Of a stretch of 64,000 nucleotides of DNA, positions 25,960-34,799 are shown one piece after another. The position numbers and the translations under genes were made by a program. Every line of letters starts with the position of its first letter. Position 1 is the stretch's first letter. The notes under the pieces were generated by a model. It saw nothing but the letters and a program-made list of their open reading frames with translations, made no database searches and was not told where the DNA came from. The DNA comes from Pseudomonas sp. JQ170C (lineage in GTDB: Bacteria; Pseudomonadota; Gammaproteobacteria; Pseudomonadales; Pseudomonadaceae). The stretch lies in the NCBI RefSeq assembly GCF_035581345.1, contig NZ_CP141608.1:1506001-1570000 (forward strand), in the 5' to 3' direction.

Positions 25960-25983
25960 TTAGTTCAGGTTTTTCTAAACTAA
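25960..25983. promoter_or_regulatory. Inverted repeat TTAGTT-N12-AACTAA in the gbuA-gbuR gap
   Basis: Perfect 6-bp arms at 25960-25965 and 25978-25983 lie in the AT-rich part of the 223-bp divergent gap. It is a plausible GbuR operator. Confidence 0.45.
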
Positions 25984-26038
25984 TGCGTGGAATCTGGTTA
26001 GACTTTTGCCACTTGCCGCCTTTCGGACCCCGCTTTCC

Positions 26039-26932
26039 ATGGCCTCTGCACTGCCTGACCTGAAACTCCTGCGCATCTTCGTCAGCGTGGTACGCCACCA
26101 GGGGTTCGCCAATGCCCAGCGCGAACTGAACCTCTCGACCTCGGCCATCAGCACTTACATGAGCCAGCTGGAAGCTGCGCTGGGTATCGTGCTGTGCCAC
26201 CGTGGGCGGGGCGGTTTCAGCCTGACCAGCAAGGGCGAGCTGTTTCACCAGGAGACCTTGCGCCTGCTGGCGGAAATGGACGGCTTCGAGCAGTACGCCG
26301 CCGCCCTCAAGGGTGAACTGCGCGGAACGCTGAACCTGGGGGTGATCGACTCCACCGTCGGCGACCGGGCCTTGCCCCTGGCCGAGGCCATTGGCGCCTA
26401 CAGCCAGGAGCACCCGGCCGTGCACCTGCACCTGTCGGTGTCCAGCCCCTACGAGTTGCAACTGGGCGTGCAGGACAACCGCCTGGACCTGGCCATCGGT
26501 GCCTTTTCAACCCGCATGAGCGGGCTGGTCTATCAGCCGCTGTACCGCGAACAGCACTGGCTGTACTGCAGCAACCGTCATCCGCTGTTCAACGAACGGC
26601 GCATTCCCGAGCAGGTCATCACCCAGCAGCGCATGGTCGGACGCGGCTACTGGAGCCAGGCCGAGCTTGCCCGCCACGGCTTCAAACACAGTGCGGCCAC
26701 GGTAGAGAGCATGGAAGCGCAGCTGATTCTGGTGCTGTCGGGCGCCTACATCGGCTATCTGCCCGAGCACTACGCCCAGGCCTGGGCCGACAAGGGTGAT
26801 TTGCGCGTGCTGTCGCCGGCGACTTTCGGCTATCAGGCGCCCTTTTCCATGATCATCCGTCGTGGCCGCAGTCGCGAACCCTTGATCCAGACCTTCCGCG
26901 ACTTGCTCAAGGCGCAGCTCACACCCGCTTGA
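26039..26932 (+). CDS. gbuR: LysR-family regulator of the guanidinobutyrase gene
   Basis: LysR protein of 297 residues; helix-turn-helix around NAQRELNLSTSAISTYMSQL (residues 22-41) and an effector domain starting near residue 90 (GTLNLGVIDSTVGDRALPLA). Divergent from the ureohydrolase gene, the arrangement of gbuR and gbuA in P. aeruginosa, where the regulator activates gbuA in response to 4-guanidinobutyrate. The ATG at 26039 is preferred to one 33 nt upstream, since family proteins begin a few residues before LPDLKLLRIF. Confidence 0.87.
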   Translation: MASALPDLKLLRIFVSVVRHQGFANAQRELNLSTSAISTYMSQLEAALGIVLCHRGRGGFSLTSKGELFHQETLRLLAEMDGFEQYAAALKGELRGTLNLGVIDSTVGDRALPLAEAIGAYSQEHPAVHLHLSVSSPYELQLGVQDNRLDLAIGAFSTRMSGLVYQPLYREQHWLYCSNRHPLFNERRIPEQVITQQRMVGRGYWSQAELARHGFKHSAATVESMEAQLILVLSGAYIGYLPEHYAQAWADKGDLRVLSPATFGYQAPFSMIIRRGRSREPLIQTFRDLLKAQLTPA

Positions 26933-27068
26933 GTGCATTGGCTCCTGAAAAATGTCCGAATGGCCATAGGAATTCCCGAAATAATTGGCAACACCGGCAT
27001 AAAGGCTCTGCTACACCTGTATCTGCTTTGATGAATTTCCCCTTCGTATTTCAAGCAGAGACCGCCCG

Positions 27069-28634
27069 ATGCGCATGAATTTGCCCGTCACAGAGCACGA
27101 AAGAACCTTCCCCGCCGACCAGCGGCTTATTTCCACCACCGACCTCAACAGCCGCATCACCTATTGCAACGACGCCTTTGTCGCCATCAGTGGTTTTACC
27201 TACGACGAATTGCTTGGTCAGCCGCACAACCTGGTGCGACACCCGGACATGCCGCCCGCGGTGTTCGGCCATATGTGGGAAACGATCAAACAGGGCAAGC
27301 CGTGGATGGGCGTGGTGAAGAACCGGGCCAAGAACGGTGACTGCTACTGGGTCAGCGCCTATGTGACGGCGATCTACGAGAATGGCCGGATCAGTGGCTA
27401 CGAGTCGGTGCGCTCGGTGCCGACGCGCGATCAGATCCGCCGCGCCACGGCCCTGTATGCACGGCTACGCCAGGGACGCTCGGCAGTGTCCTGGGCCGCG
27501 CGCGTGGGTGAGGTGCTCGAGCATGGCTGGCCACTGATTGGCGCCGGGCTGTTGTCGGCGGCCGGGTACCTGTGGCTGGCGCCTTATGCGGCCCTCGGCG
27601 TGTTGATGACCAGCCTGCTCAGTGCCTGGTACCTGATCGAGTCGCGCCAGAACCGGGTGATCAAGCGCACCCTGGCCGAACACCCCAAGGCATTCACCAG
27701 CCCGTTGGTGGCCTTGACCTACAGCAGTAACAGCGGTTTGCAGGGGCAACTGGACCTGGCCATCCTGAGCGAGGAGGCGCGTTTGCAAACAGCCCTTACT
27801 CGCCTGGTGGATGCGGGGGTCGGGGTCAAGTCGCGTGCGGCGCAATCTTCGGACCTTTCTGGCGCCCAGGCGCAGATGCTGGACCGCCAGCGCAGCGAAA
27901 CCGATCAGTCGGCCACCGCCATTGCGCAGATGGCCGCGACCATCCAGGAAGTCACCCACAACGTCCAGAGCACCGCCACGGCGGCGGCTGATGCCGATCA
28001 ACTGGCCCAGCAGGGCAGTGACCTTGCCCAGCAGAGCCTGCGGGCCATGGGCAGCATGAGCGAGGCGGTCAGTGATATCGGTCAGGCGGTCAATGAACTG
28101 GCCGGCCAGACCCAGTCGATCGGCAGCGTGGTGGATGTGATTACGTCGATTGCCGAGCAGACCAACCTGCTGGCACTCAATGCCGCCATCGAAGCGGCGC
28201 GTGCAGGGGAGCAGGGTCGCGGCTTTGCGGTGGTGGCCGATGAAGTTCGTTCCCTGGCCCAGCGCACCCGGGCGTCCACGGAAGAAATCCACCAGATCAT
28301 CGCCTCGCTGCGTTCCGGCGCGGATCGCGCGGTGTCGACGGCCAGCCGCGGCGAGCAGATATCCCGCGATAGCGTGCAGCGAGTCGAAGCGGTGCAGTCG
28401 GCACTGGTGGGCATCACCCAGGCGGTGAGTCGCATCACCGGCATGAGCCAGCAGATGGCCACGGCCTCTGAGCAGCAGAGCCATGTGGCCGAGGATATCA
28501 ACCAACAGATCACCCGCATTGCCCAGCTGTGCGACCACAGCGCAGGCCAGGCCAAGCAGGGGGCTGAAATCAGCCAGGACCTGGAACGCATGGCCGACTA
28601 CCTGTACAGCCTGGCCGAACGCTTCAACCGCTGA
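27069..28634 (+). CDS. Aer-type energy-taxis receptor (PAS-MCP)
   Basis: Receptor of 521 residues, the normal Aer length. The PAS domain (about 10-120, [20 protein letters not shown] and NLVRHPDMP) binds FAD in Aer. A hydrophobic hairpin at about 160-200 anchors it without a periplasmic domain. The signalling tip [20 protein letters not shown] is at about 363-382. It reports redox state to the CheA/CheW array. The position next to gbuR is where P. aeruginosa has bdlA; this protein has one PAS and a membrane anchor, so it is Aer-like. It may be the aer3 type of P. putida. Confidence 0.9.
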   Translation: MRMNLPVTEHERTFPADQRLISTTDLNSRITYCNDAFVAISGFTYDELLGQPHNLVRHPDMPPAVFGHMWETIKQGKPWMGVVKNRAKNGDCYWVSAYVTAIYENGRISGYESVRSVPTRDQIRRATALYARLRQGRSAVSWAARVGEVLEHGWPLIGAGLLSAAGYLWLAPYAALGVLMTSLLSAWYLIESRQNRVIKRTLAEHPKAFTSPLVALTYSSNSGLQGQLDLAILSEEARLQTALTRLVDAGVGVKSRAAQSSDLSGAQAQMLDRQRSETDQSATAIAQMAATIQEVTHNVQSTATAAADADQLAQQGSDLAQQSLRAMGSMSEAVSDIGQAVNELAGQTQSIGSVVDVITSIAEQTNLLALNAAIEAARAGEQGRGFAVVADEVRSLAQRTRASTEEIHQIIASLRSGADRAVSTASRGEQISRDSVQRVEAVQSALVGITQAVSRITGMSQQMATASEQQSHVAEDINQQITRIAQLCDHSAGQAKQGAEISQDLERMADYLYSLAERFNR

Positions 28635-28646
28635 CCCTTTCCCTCT

Positions 28647-28669
28647 CCCACAGGGAAGTGGGCTTTTTT
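28647..28669 (+). terminator. Rho-independent terminator of the Aer gene
   Basis: CCCAC (28647-28651) pairs with GTGGG (28658-28662), followed by C and six T residues. The stem is short but the T tract is good. Confidence 0.65.
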
Positions 28670-28710
28670 CGGGACTGCTGTGGCACACTTTGCCCGCCCA
28701 GGAGAACCCG

Positions 28711-29331
28711 ATGTCCAGAATCCAGTGCGAGCGCTGCCTGCGCCCACAATCCCATTGCCTTTGTCCGCTGATCCCGTCCCTCGACAGTCGCACCCGCGTG
28801 CTGGTGTTGCAGCACCCCAGCGAAGTGCGTCACGCCCTCAATACCGCAAAACTGGCCGCGCTGGGTTTGCGCAATGCCCAGTTGCAGGTGGGCGAGGTGT
28901 TCGAGGATCTGGCCGGATTGATCGAAGTGCCGGGGTATCGCAGCGCGTTGCTGTTCCCGGGTGACGATGCACAGCCGCTGGTGAGCTATGCCGGCGGGGA
29001 TGAGCGTCCGTGGTTGCTGGTGGTGCCCGACGGCACCTGGCGCAAGGCAAGCAAATTACTGCACCTGAACCCGTTGCTGGCGGCCTTGCCGCGGGTGACC
29101 CTGGCCCAGGTTTTGCCGACCCGCTATCGCTTGCGCAAGGCCCCGGCCGAAGGGGCCTTGTCGACCCTGGAGGCGGTCGTGCAGGCGTTGAATGTGCTGG
29201 AGGCGCCCGAGAATTTCGATGCCTTGCTCAAGCCGTTCGAGGCGTTGATCGAAGGGCAGATCGAGGCGATGGGCCAGCACACCTATGAACGCAACCATGC
29301 AGGAGCGGGCGTGCCCCGTGATACGAACTGA
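28711..29331 (+). CDS. DTW-domain tRNA-uridine aminocarboxypropyltransferase
   Basis: Protein of 206 residues of the TapT/YfiP family, which transfers the aminocarboxypropyl group of SAM to a tRNA uridine (acp3U). Zinc-type cysteines are in CERCLRPQSHCLC (residues 6-18), the DGTW form of the DTW motif is at about 111-114 and the lower helix TLEAVVQAL at about 152-160. ATG 28711 follows GGAG. Its last eleven residues (HAGAGVPRDTN) are encoded by an inserted REP element rather than family sequence. Confidence 0.88.
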   Translation: MSRIQCERCLRPQSHCLCPLIPSLDSRTRVLVLQHPSEVRHALNTAKLAALGLRNAQLQVGEVFEDLAGLIEVPGYRSALLFPGDDAQPLVSYAGGDERPWLLVVPDGTWRKASKLLHLNPLLAALPRVTLAQVLPTRYRLRKAPAEGALSTLEAVVQALNVLEAPENFDALLKPFEALIEGQIEAMGQHTYERNHAGAGVPRDTN

Positions 29332-29367
29332 CTGGCAGAACATGATCGCGGGGCAAGCCCGCTCCTA
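29301..29367. repeat. REP pair overlapping the end of a coding region
   Basis: AGGAGCGGGCGTGCCCCG (29301-29318) and an inverted copy with core CGCGGGGCAAGCCCGCTCCT (29348-29367). The first lies inside the DTW-domain gene and provides its last codons; the second ends 9 nt before the stop of the convergent HlyD gene. Confidence 0.85.
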
Positions 29368-29375
29368 CAGGTCTT

Positions 29376-30731
29376 TCAGCGTTCGCGCATGGCCTCGGTG
29401 CGGGCCTTGAGCACGGGTTTTAACAGGTAATCGAGGACGCTTTTCTGTCCGGTGATGATGTCTACCGTGGCGGTCATGCCGGGGATGATCAGCAGGGGCT
29501 TGTTGTCGCCGCCGAGGTGATTCTTGTCGGTGCGCACCTGGATCAGGTAGAAGGAATTGCCCTTGTCGTCGGTCACGGTGTCGGCACTGATCAGTTCGAG
29601 CTTGGCCTTCAGCCCGCCATAGATGGTGTAGTCATAGGCACTGAACTTGACCATCGCTGCCTGCCCCGGATGCAGGAACGCCACGTCCTGGGGCCGAACC
29701 TTGGCCTCGATCAGCAAATTGTCCTCCAGGGGTACGATCTCCAGCAGGTCACTGCCCGGCTGTACCACGCCGCCGATGGTGTTGACCTTGAGCAGCTTGA
29801 TGATTCCATGCACCGGTGAGACCACCGTGGTGCGGGTGACACGGTCATCAATGGCGATGCTCGAGGCGGTGATCTTCGACAGGTCGGTGCGTTTCTCGTT
29901 GAGCTCCTTGGCCGCCTCCGAGCGAAAGCCGGCTTCCGATTCTTCGATCTTGCTTTTGATCTCGGCCACCGCCGCCTCGGCCCGGGGGATCGCCAGGGTG
30001 GTGGCGTTCAGCGAGCCGCGGGCTTCCACGGTGCTGCGCTTGAGCCGCAGGATCTCCACCGGTGAGATCGCCCCGGTGCCCACCAGCGGCGTCGACATGT
30101 TCAGCTCTTGCTGCAACAGGGCCAGGGCCGAGCGGTACTGCTCGGCCTTGGAGCGAAACTCGGCCAGTTCCTGGGTCTTCTGCCGCAGTTGTTCATTGAG
30201 GGTCTGCTTTTCGCTGGTCAGGCGACGCTGGCGGGACTGGTACAGCGACAACTCGTCCTCGGCCACTTGCGGTGCCTTGCTGCGCACTTCCTCGGAGACC
30301 TGGAAAGGCCGGCCTTCGGCTTCGGCCGACAGGCGCTCGACCTGGGCGGTGAGGGCATAGCGGTCGGCCTCGCTCTCACCCTTGTTGGATAAAAAGCGGG
30401 TGTCGTCCAGGCGCAGCAGGGTATCGCCCTTGTTCACCATCTGGCCTTCGCGCACGAAGATCTCGGTGACGATGCCGCCTTCCAGGTTCTGGATCACTTG
30501 CACCTTGCTGGAGGGGATCGCCTTGCCTTCACCCATGGTCACCTCGTCGAGCACCGCGAACCACGACCAGGCCAGGGCGACCAGCAACAGCGCCGCCGCC
30601 AGCCATACGGTGATGCGCGACAGGCGCGGGGAGTCCTGCAAGGTGGCGCCGGCCACATCGGGCATGTAGTCGTGTTCGGCGGTCTTGCCGAAGCTTTGCA
30701 GGTAGCTGCGCAGGCCGTGGCTGTTGGACAT
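29376..30731 (-). CDS. HlyD-family type I secretion periplasmic adaptor (LapC/BapD-like)
   Basis: Membrane fusion protein of 451 residues. A cytoplasmic N-terminus (about 40 residues) and one helix at about 40-57 (ITVWLAAALLLVALAWSWFA) lead to a lipoyl/barrel-sandwich half, a long coiled coil (about 120-290, QTLNEQLRQKTQELAEFRSK) and a beta-barrel with the HlyD C-terminal motif. It links the inner-membrane ABC protein to the TolC-type channel. The order TolC-ABC-HlyD on one strand, divergent from a giant adhesin, marks a dedicated exporter. ATG 30731 has GAGGGG upstream. Confidence 0.93.
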   Translation of the reverse strand: MSNSHGLRSYLQSFGKTAEHDYMPDVAGATLQDSPRLSRITVWLAAALLLVALAWSWFAVLDEVTMGEGKAIPSSKVQVIQNLEGGIVTEIFVREGQMVNKGDTLLRLDDTRFLSNKGESEADRYALTAQVERLSAEAEGRPFQVSEEVRSKAPQVAEDELSLYQSRQRRLTSEKQTLNEQLRQKTQELAEFRSKAEQYRSALALLQQELNMSTPLVGTGAISPVEILRLKRSTVEARGSLNATTLAIPRAEAAVAEIKSKIEESEAGFRSEAAKELNEKRTDLSKITASSIAIDDRVTRTTVVSPVHGIIKLLKVNTIGGVVQPGSDLLEIVPLEDNLLIEAKVRPQDVAFLHPGQAAMVKFSAYDYTIYGGLKAKLELISADTVTDDKGNSFYLIQVRTDKNHLGGDNKPLLIIPGMTATVDIITGQKSVLDYLLKPVLKARTEAMRER

Positions 30732-30742
30732 GAGTGGCCCCT

Positions 30743-32899
30743 CTAGATGGCTGTACCGACACGACCTTTTCGCAGTGCATCGATGACCGCTTCCTTCGGC
30801 CCGTCGGCGACCACCTTGCCGTTGTCCAGCACCAACAGGCGGTCGACCAGGCTGAGCATCGAGGTGCGGTGGGTGACCAGCAGCAGGGTCTTGCCCTGGA
30901 CCCAGTCGTGCAAGCGATGACGCAACTGGTCTTCGCTGGCGTTATCCATGTGGCTGGTGGGTTCGTCGAGGATCATGATCGGCGGCTCCAGCAGCATCGA
31001 CCGGGCCATCAGCACGGCCTGGCGTTGGCCACCGGACAGCAACTGGCCACGCTCGCCCACCGGGCGGTCGAAGCCTTGCGGGTGCTGGCGGGCCAGTTCG
31101 CTGACACCGGTGAGCTCGGCCACCTCGAGCATGCGGGCATCGCTGACGTAGCGCGCGCCGAGGGTGAGGTTGTCGCGCAGGCTGCCGGCCAGCAAGGGCA
31201 GGTCGTGGGCCACGTAGCCGATCTGGTTGCGCAAGTCGGCGATGTCGAGTTGGCGCAGGTCGAGGTTGTCGAGCAGGATCTGGCCTTCGTCGGGGGCGTA
31301 GAACCCCATCATCAGGCGGGCCAGTGTGCTTTTGCCGGAACCGCTGCGACCGATGATGCCGATACGCTCGCCCGGCTTGACGCTGAAGCTCACGCTATTG
31401 AGCGCGGCGGCGTTCTGCCCGCCATAGCGAAAGGTGACGTGGCTGACCTCAAGGGCTCCGTGCAGTTGTGTGCGCTCCAGCGGCTGTTGGTCGGGCTGGC
31501 GCTCCTGGGGCAGGGCCATGAGGGCGTCGGTGCTGCGCATGGTCAACTGCGCCTGTTGGTAGCGGGTGATCAATCCGGCGATCTGTCCCAAAGGCGCCAA
31601 CACCCGGCTGCCGAGCATGTAGCTGGCCACCAGGGCGCCCACGCTGAGGTTGCCGGCAATGATGCTGTAGACCCCGGCAACAATGGTTGCCATGCCGCAG
31701 AACTGCTGTATGAACAGCGTGCCATTGGTCGCCAGGGCCGAGAGGTTGCGGGCGTGGGCGTCCAGGCGGGTGAGGGCGCCGTGGGTGCTTTCCCACTGGT
31801 ACTGGCGCTCGCTTTCGGCGCTGCAGGCCTTGAGGGTTTCAAGGCCACCCAGGGTTTCGATCAACAGGGCCTGGCGCACGGCACCCAGGGCCAGGCTTTT
31901 TTGTACGGTGTCGCGCAGGCGCACCTGGATGAACAGCGCAAAGAGAATGGTCACCGGAAAGGCGATCAACGGGATCACCACCAGCCAGCCACCGAGCAGG
32001 CCGATGACCAGGAGCATCAGCACCACGAAGGGCAGGTCGATGATGCTGGTCAGGGTCACGGCGGTGAGAAATTCGCGCAGTCCTTGAAAGTCATGGATGC
32101 TCTGGGCAAACCCGCCGATGGTGGCCGGGCGGGCCTTCATCGACATGCCGGTGATGCGTTCAAACAAGGTGGCGGAAAGAATCAGATCGGTCTTTTTGCC
32201 GGCCTGATCGAGTAGGTGGGCGCGTACCACGCGCAAGATCAGTTCAAAGAGGGTGCCGATCAACAGGCCGGCGACCAGGACCCACAAGGTCGAGAGGGCC
32301 TGGTTGGGCACCACCCGGTCGTAGGTCTGCATGACGAACAACGGCACCATCAGGCCGAGCAGGTTGATTAGCAGGCTGGCAAGAATGGCATCGCTGTACA
32401 GCCAGCGGGACAGCTTGAGCGTATCGCGAAACCAGGCGTTGACCCGTGGCATCAGCGGTGCGCGCAAGTCTTCGAGTTCATGCCGGGGGCGGGCGAACAG
32501 GGCCTCGCCACTGTAGGCCTGGTTCAGTTCCTCGCGGCTGACCCATTGCTCGCCGCCTTCGGCTTCGCTGGGCAGGATCAGCAGTCGGCCATCATCGCCA
32601 AAGCGCCGCAACACGGCGCAACGGCCTTCCTTGAGCAGCAACAGCACCGGCAAGTTGAGCGCCGAGATGGCGCTCAAGTCCCGGCGCAGCACCCGTGCCT
32701 GCAAGCCTGCACGGGCGGCGGCCCGGGGCAGCAGGTCCAAGCCCAGGCGCTGCTGCGCCAAGGGCAGGCCAGCGCTGAGGCCTGCGCGCGTGACCGTGCA
32801 ACCATGCAGCTTGCAGAGAATCAGCAGTCCATCGAGTAACGGGTCATCGAAACTCTGGCGCGGATCCGCCGCCGGGCTTGCAGGTTGCATGCTGGTCAC
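30743..32899 (-). CDS. Type I secretion ABC transporter (LapB-like)
   Basis: Exporter of 718 residues: an N-terminal C39-like domain without the catalytic Cys of true bacteriocin peptidases (residues 1-150), a six-helix membrane domain (about 165-445) and an ATPase with GRSGSGKST, LSGGQRQAV and ILDEPTSHMD. The degenerate peptidase domain is typical of RTX-adhesin exporters, where it recognises the substrate without cleaving it. Start GTG 32899 after AGGAG; an ATG three codons later is possible. It is 29 nt downstream of the TolC gene and 11 nt upstream of the HlyD gene. Confidence 0.95.
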   Translation of the reverse strand: MTSMQPASPAADPRQSFDDPLLDGLLILCKLHGCTVTRAGLSAGLPLAQQRLGLDLLPRAAARAGLQARVLRRDLSAISALNLPVLLLLKEGRCAVLRRFGDDGRLLILPSEAEGGEQWVSREELNQAYSGEALFARPRHELEDLRAPLMPRVNAWFRDTLKLSRWLYSDAILASLLINLLGLMVPLFVMQTYDRVVPNQALSTLWVLVAGLLIGTLFELILRVVRAHLLDQAGKKTDLILSATLFERITGMSMKARPATIGGFAQSIHDFQGLREFLTAVTLTSIIDLPFVVLMLLVIGLLGGWLVVIPLIAFPVTILFALFIQVRLRDTVQKSLALGAVRQALLIETLGGLETLKACSAESERQYQWESTHGALTRLDAHARNLSALATNGTLFIQQFCGMATIVAGVYSIIAGNLSVGALVASYMLGSRVLAPLGQIAGLITRYQQAQLTMRSTDALMALPQERQPDQQPLERTQLHGALEVSHVTFRYGGQNAAALNSVSFSVKPGERIGIIGRSGSGKSTLARLMMGFYAPDEGQILLDNLDLRQLDIADLRNQIGYVAHDLPLLAGSLRDNLTLGARYVSDARMLEVAELTGVSELARQHPQGFDRPVGERGQLLSGGQRQAVLMARSMLLEPPIMILDEPTSHMDNASEDQLRHRLHDWVQGKTLLLVTHRTSMLSLVDRLLVLDNGKVVADGPKEAVIDALRKGRVGTAI

Positions 32900-32928
32900 A
32901 GTGGCCTACTCCTGCTGCATGTCGGGAA

Positions 32929-34302
32929 TCAGCGCATATCGGGCAAGCGCGCCTCGCTCTTCACTTCGCTCTTGGCGATGGCCTCGGGCGGCAGCGAGAT
33001 ACGTTGCTTGCTCAGCAGTTCGCCCATGTTGGCCAGGACCCGATACATCGAGAACTCCTCGGTGTAGCGCACTTCGGTGTAGCGGCGGTTGGCGTTGTAC
33101 AGCTCGTTTTCACTGTCGAGCAGGTCGAGCAGGGTCCGTTGTCCCAGGCCGAACTGATCCTGGTAGGCCGCGCGCACCCGGGTGGTGGTGTCGGCGTATT
33201 CACGGGCGGTCGGGGTTTGCAGGCGGGCGTTGGTCATGGCGTTCCACGACAGCGCCAGGTTCTCGTTGAGCGTGCGCAGGGCGTTGTTGCGGATGTCCAT
33301 GGCCTGGTTGATCTTGTGCGCATCGGACTGCAGGCGTGCCTTGTCGCTACCGCCGCGGAACAGGTTGTAGCTCAGCTCGACGCCGGCTTGCCAGTCGTTG
33401 TTGTCGTGGCCGACCTGGCCTGCGGTGTTGTTGTTGGCACCGGTGGCCAGCACTGCGTCAAGGCGCGGGTAGAACGGCGACTTGGCCACTTCGTACTGCT
33501 GCTCGGCAGCTTGCACGTCGGCCTGGGCCGATTTCAGGTAGGGGTTGTTGTCGAGCATGCCCTGGCGAGCGTCGGGCAGGGTGGCGGGCAGTTCGCCCTT
33601 GATGGTGACCGGTGTTTCCAGCTCGTCGGCCTGACGGCCGATGACGCTGTAGAAGTTGGCTTCGGCGTCGGCCAGGTCCACTTCAGCGGTGTACAGGTTG
33701 TTCTCTGCCAGTGCCCGACGGGCGGTGGACTGGTCACGGTCGGCGTTGCTGCCTACGCCACGTTCGCTGCGCAGGCCGATCTGGTCATTGACGCGCAGGT
33801 GAGCTTGCAGGTTGTTCTTGGCCAGGGTGACCAGTTCGCGGCGCTTGAGCACCTCCAGGTACACCTCAATGGCGCGCAGGGCAATGCTTTCGGCAGTGGC
33901 CTGGGTGTAGTAGGCGCGGGAGTTGACCACCGCTTCGGTACGGCCCACCTCGTTGGGGGTGTTGAAGCCGTCGAACAGCATCTGCCGCAGGCGCAGGTCA
34001 GACTGGGTGTAGGTCAAGGTTTCCTTGTTGTGATTACGTGTGTTGTCGGCGTTGAAGCCACGGGTGTTGGTGTTGTCTGAACGCTGCCGGCCGTAACCGC
34101 CAACCAGGTCGACACTTGGAAAATAGCCCCCTCTGGCTACCTTCACGTCTTCGTCTGCCGAGAGCCGGCTGTTGCGGCTGGCGTTGATTTCCGGATGTTG
34201 GTCCACGGCGCTTTGCACAGCTTCCGTAATCGACATCGCCTGAGCATTGGCACATGCCATGGCCAAAAGGATTGCGCTGGTGATGGGGGTCAAAACGCGC
34301 AT
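32929..34302 (-). CDS. TolC-family type I secretion outer-membrane channel (LapE-like)
   Basis: Outer-membrane protein of 457 residues. Signal peptide MRVLTPITSAILLAMACANAQA with cleavage before MSITEAVQS. Two TolC repeats of helical hairpins and strands follow; landmark segments are VDQHPEINASRNSRLSADED near the start and YQDQFGLGQRTLLDLLDSEN near residue 380. It would form the exit duct for the adhesin. It is the first gene of the exporter operon and is divergent from the adhesin, with 497 bp between. GGGAGAAG precedes the ATG. Confidence 0.94.
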   Translation of the reverse strand: MRVLTPITSAILLAMACANAQAMSITEAVQSAVDQHPEINASRNSRLSADEDVKVARGGYFPSVDLVGGYGRQRSDNTNTRGFNADNTRNHNKETLTYTQSDLRLRQMLFDGFNTPNEVGRTEAVVNSRAYYTQATAESIALRAIEVYLEVLKRRELVTLAKNNLQAHLRVNDQIGLRSERGVGSNADRDQSTARRALAENNLYTAEVDLADAEANFYSVIGRQADELETPVTIKGELPATLPDARQGMLDNNPYLKSAQADVQAAEQQYEVAKSPFYPRLDAVLATGANNNTAGQVGHDNNDWQAGVELSYNLFRGGSDKARLQSDAHKINQAMDIRNNALRTLNENLALSWNAMTNARLQTPTAREYADTTTRVRAAYQDQFGLGQRTLLDLLDSENELYNANRRYTEVRYTEEFSMYRVLANMGELLSKQRISLPPEAIAKSEVKSEARLPDMR

Positions 34303-34799
34303 GGGGTACTTCTCCCTGAATTCTAATATTGGGTGTTGCTGTCGCCAAAAAATTGACGAATTTCTAAGGTCAAACCGTTTCAGGCTTGTAACAAGTTAGC
34401 TAAGAACATTTATAAGCCCAGCTAAGAAGATTTTTTCATAAGGGTTATGCGAAAAAAAACTTATGCGTTCTAAGGAAACGGAGACATTGTTGATATCAGG
34501 CGGTCCCGTTGAGTCAACGCCAGTGGGTATTTTCGGGCGCCCAAGAAAGTTCAAAAATCTTTGCAGCAAAGGGCACGGATGTAGCGGTGGGGAGGGAGGA
34601 AAGGCGACAATATTTTGGCAGGTGCCAAATGGCCAGTCGACTTTTCCGCTGATCGGAACACAGCCAGCGAAGTGTAGATTGCAGCGCAATCCACTTCGCT
34701 CCGCGTATTCCGGATGTTGACCCAAGGCACTCCTGATGGGTCTTCCACGCGCTCCAAGCACTTTCCTGTGAAACCGTTGTGCATCCCAGGAGAGCGCCC
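34303..34799. promoter_or_regulatory. Divergent regulatory region of the adhesin and its exporter
   Basis: No gene is seen in these 497 bp. They contain a direct repeat AGCTAAGAA at 34398-34406 and 34420-34428 (22-bp period, two helical turns). A palindrome CATAA-GGG-TTATG (34437-34449) is flanked by T6 and A8. The remainder is AT-rich relative to the window. FleQ or c-di-GMP control would be expected for such adhesins, but I see no clear FleQ consensus. Confidence 0.55.

Noticed and set aside
26933..27068. Sigma-54 or FliA promoter before the Aer-type gene
   Set aside because: TTGGCAAC and TAAAG sequences occur, but spacing and second elements (GC at -12, GCCGATAA) do not fit.
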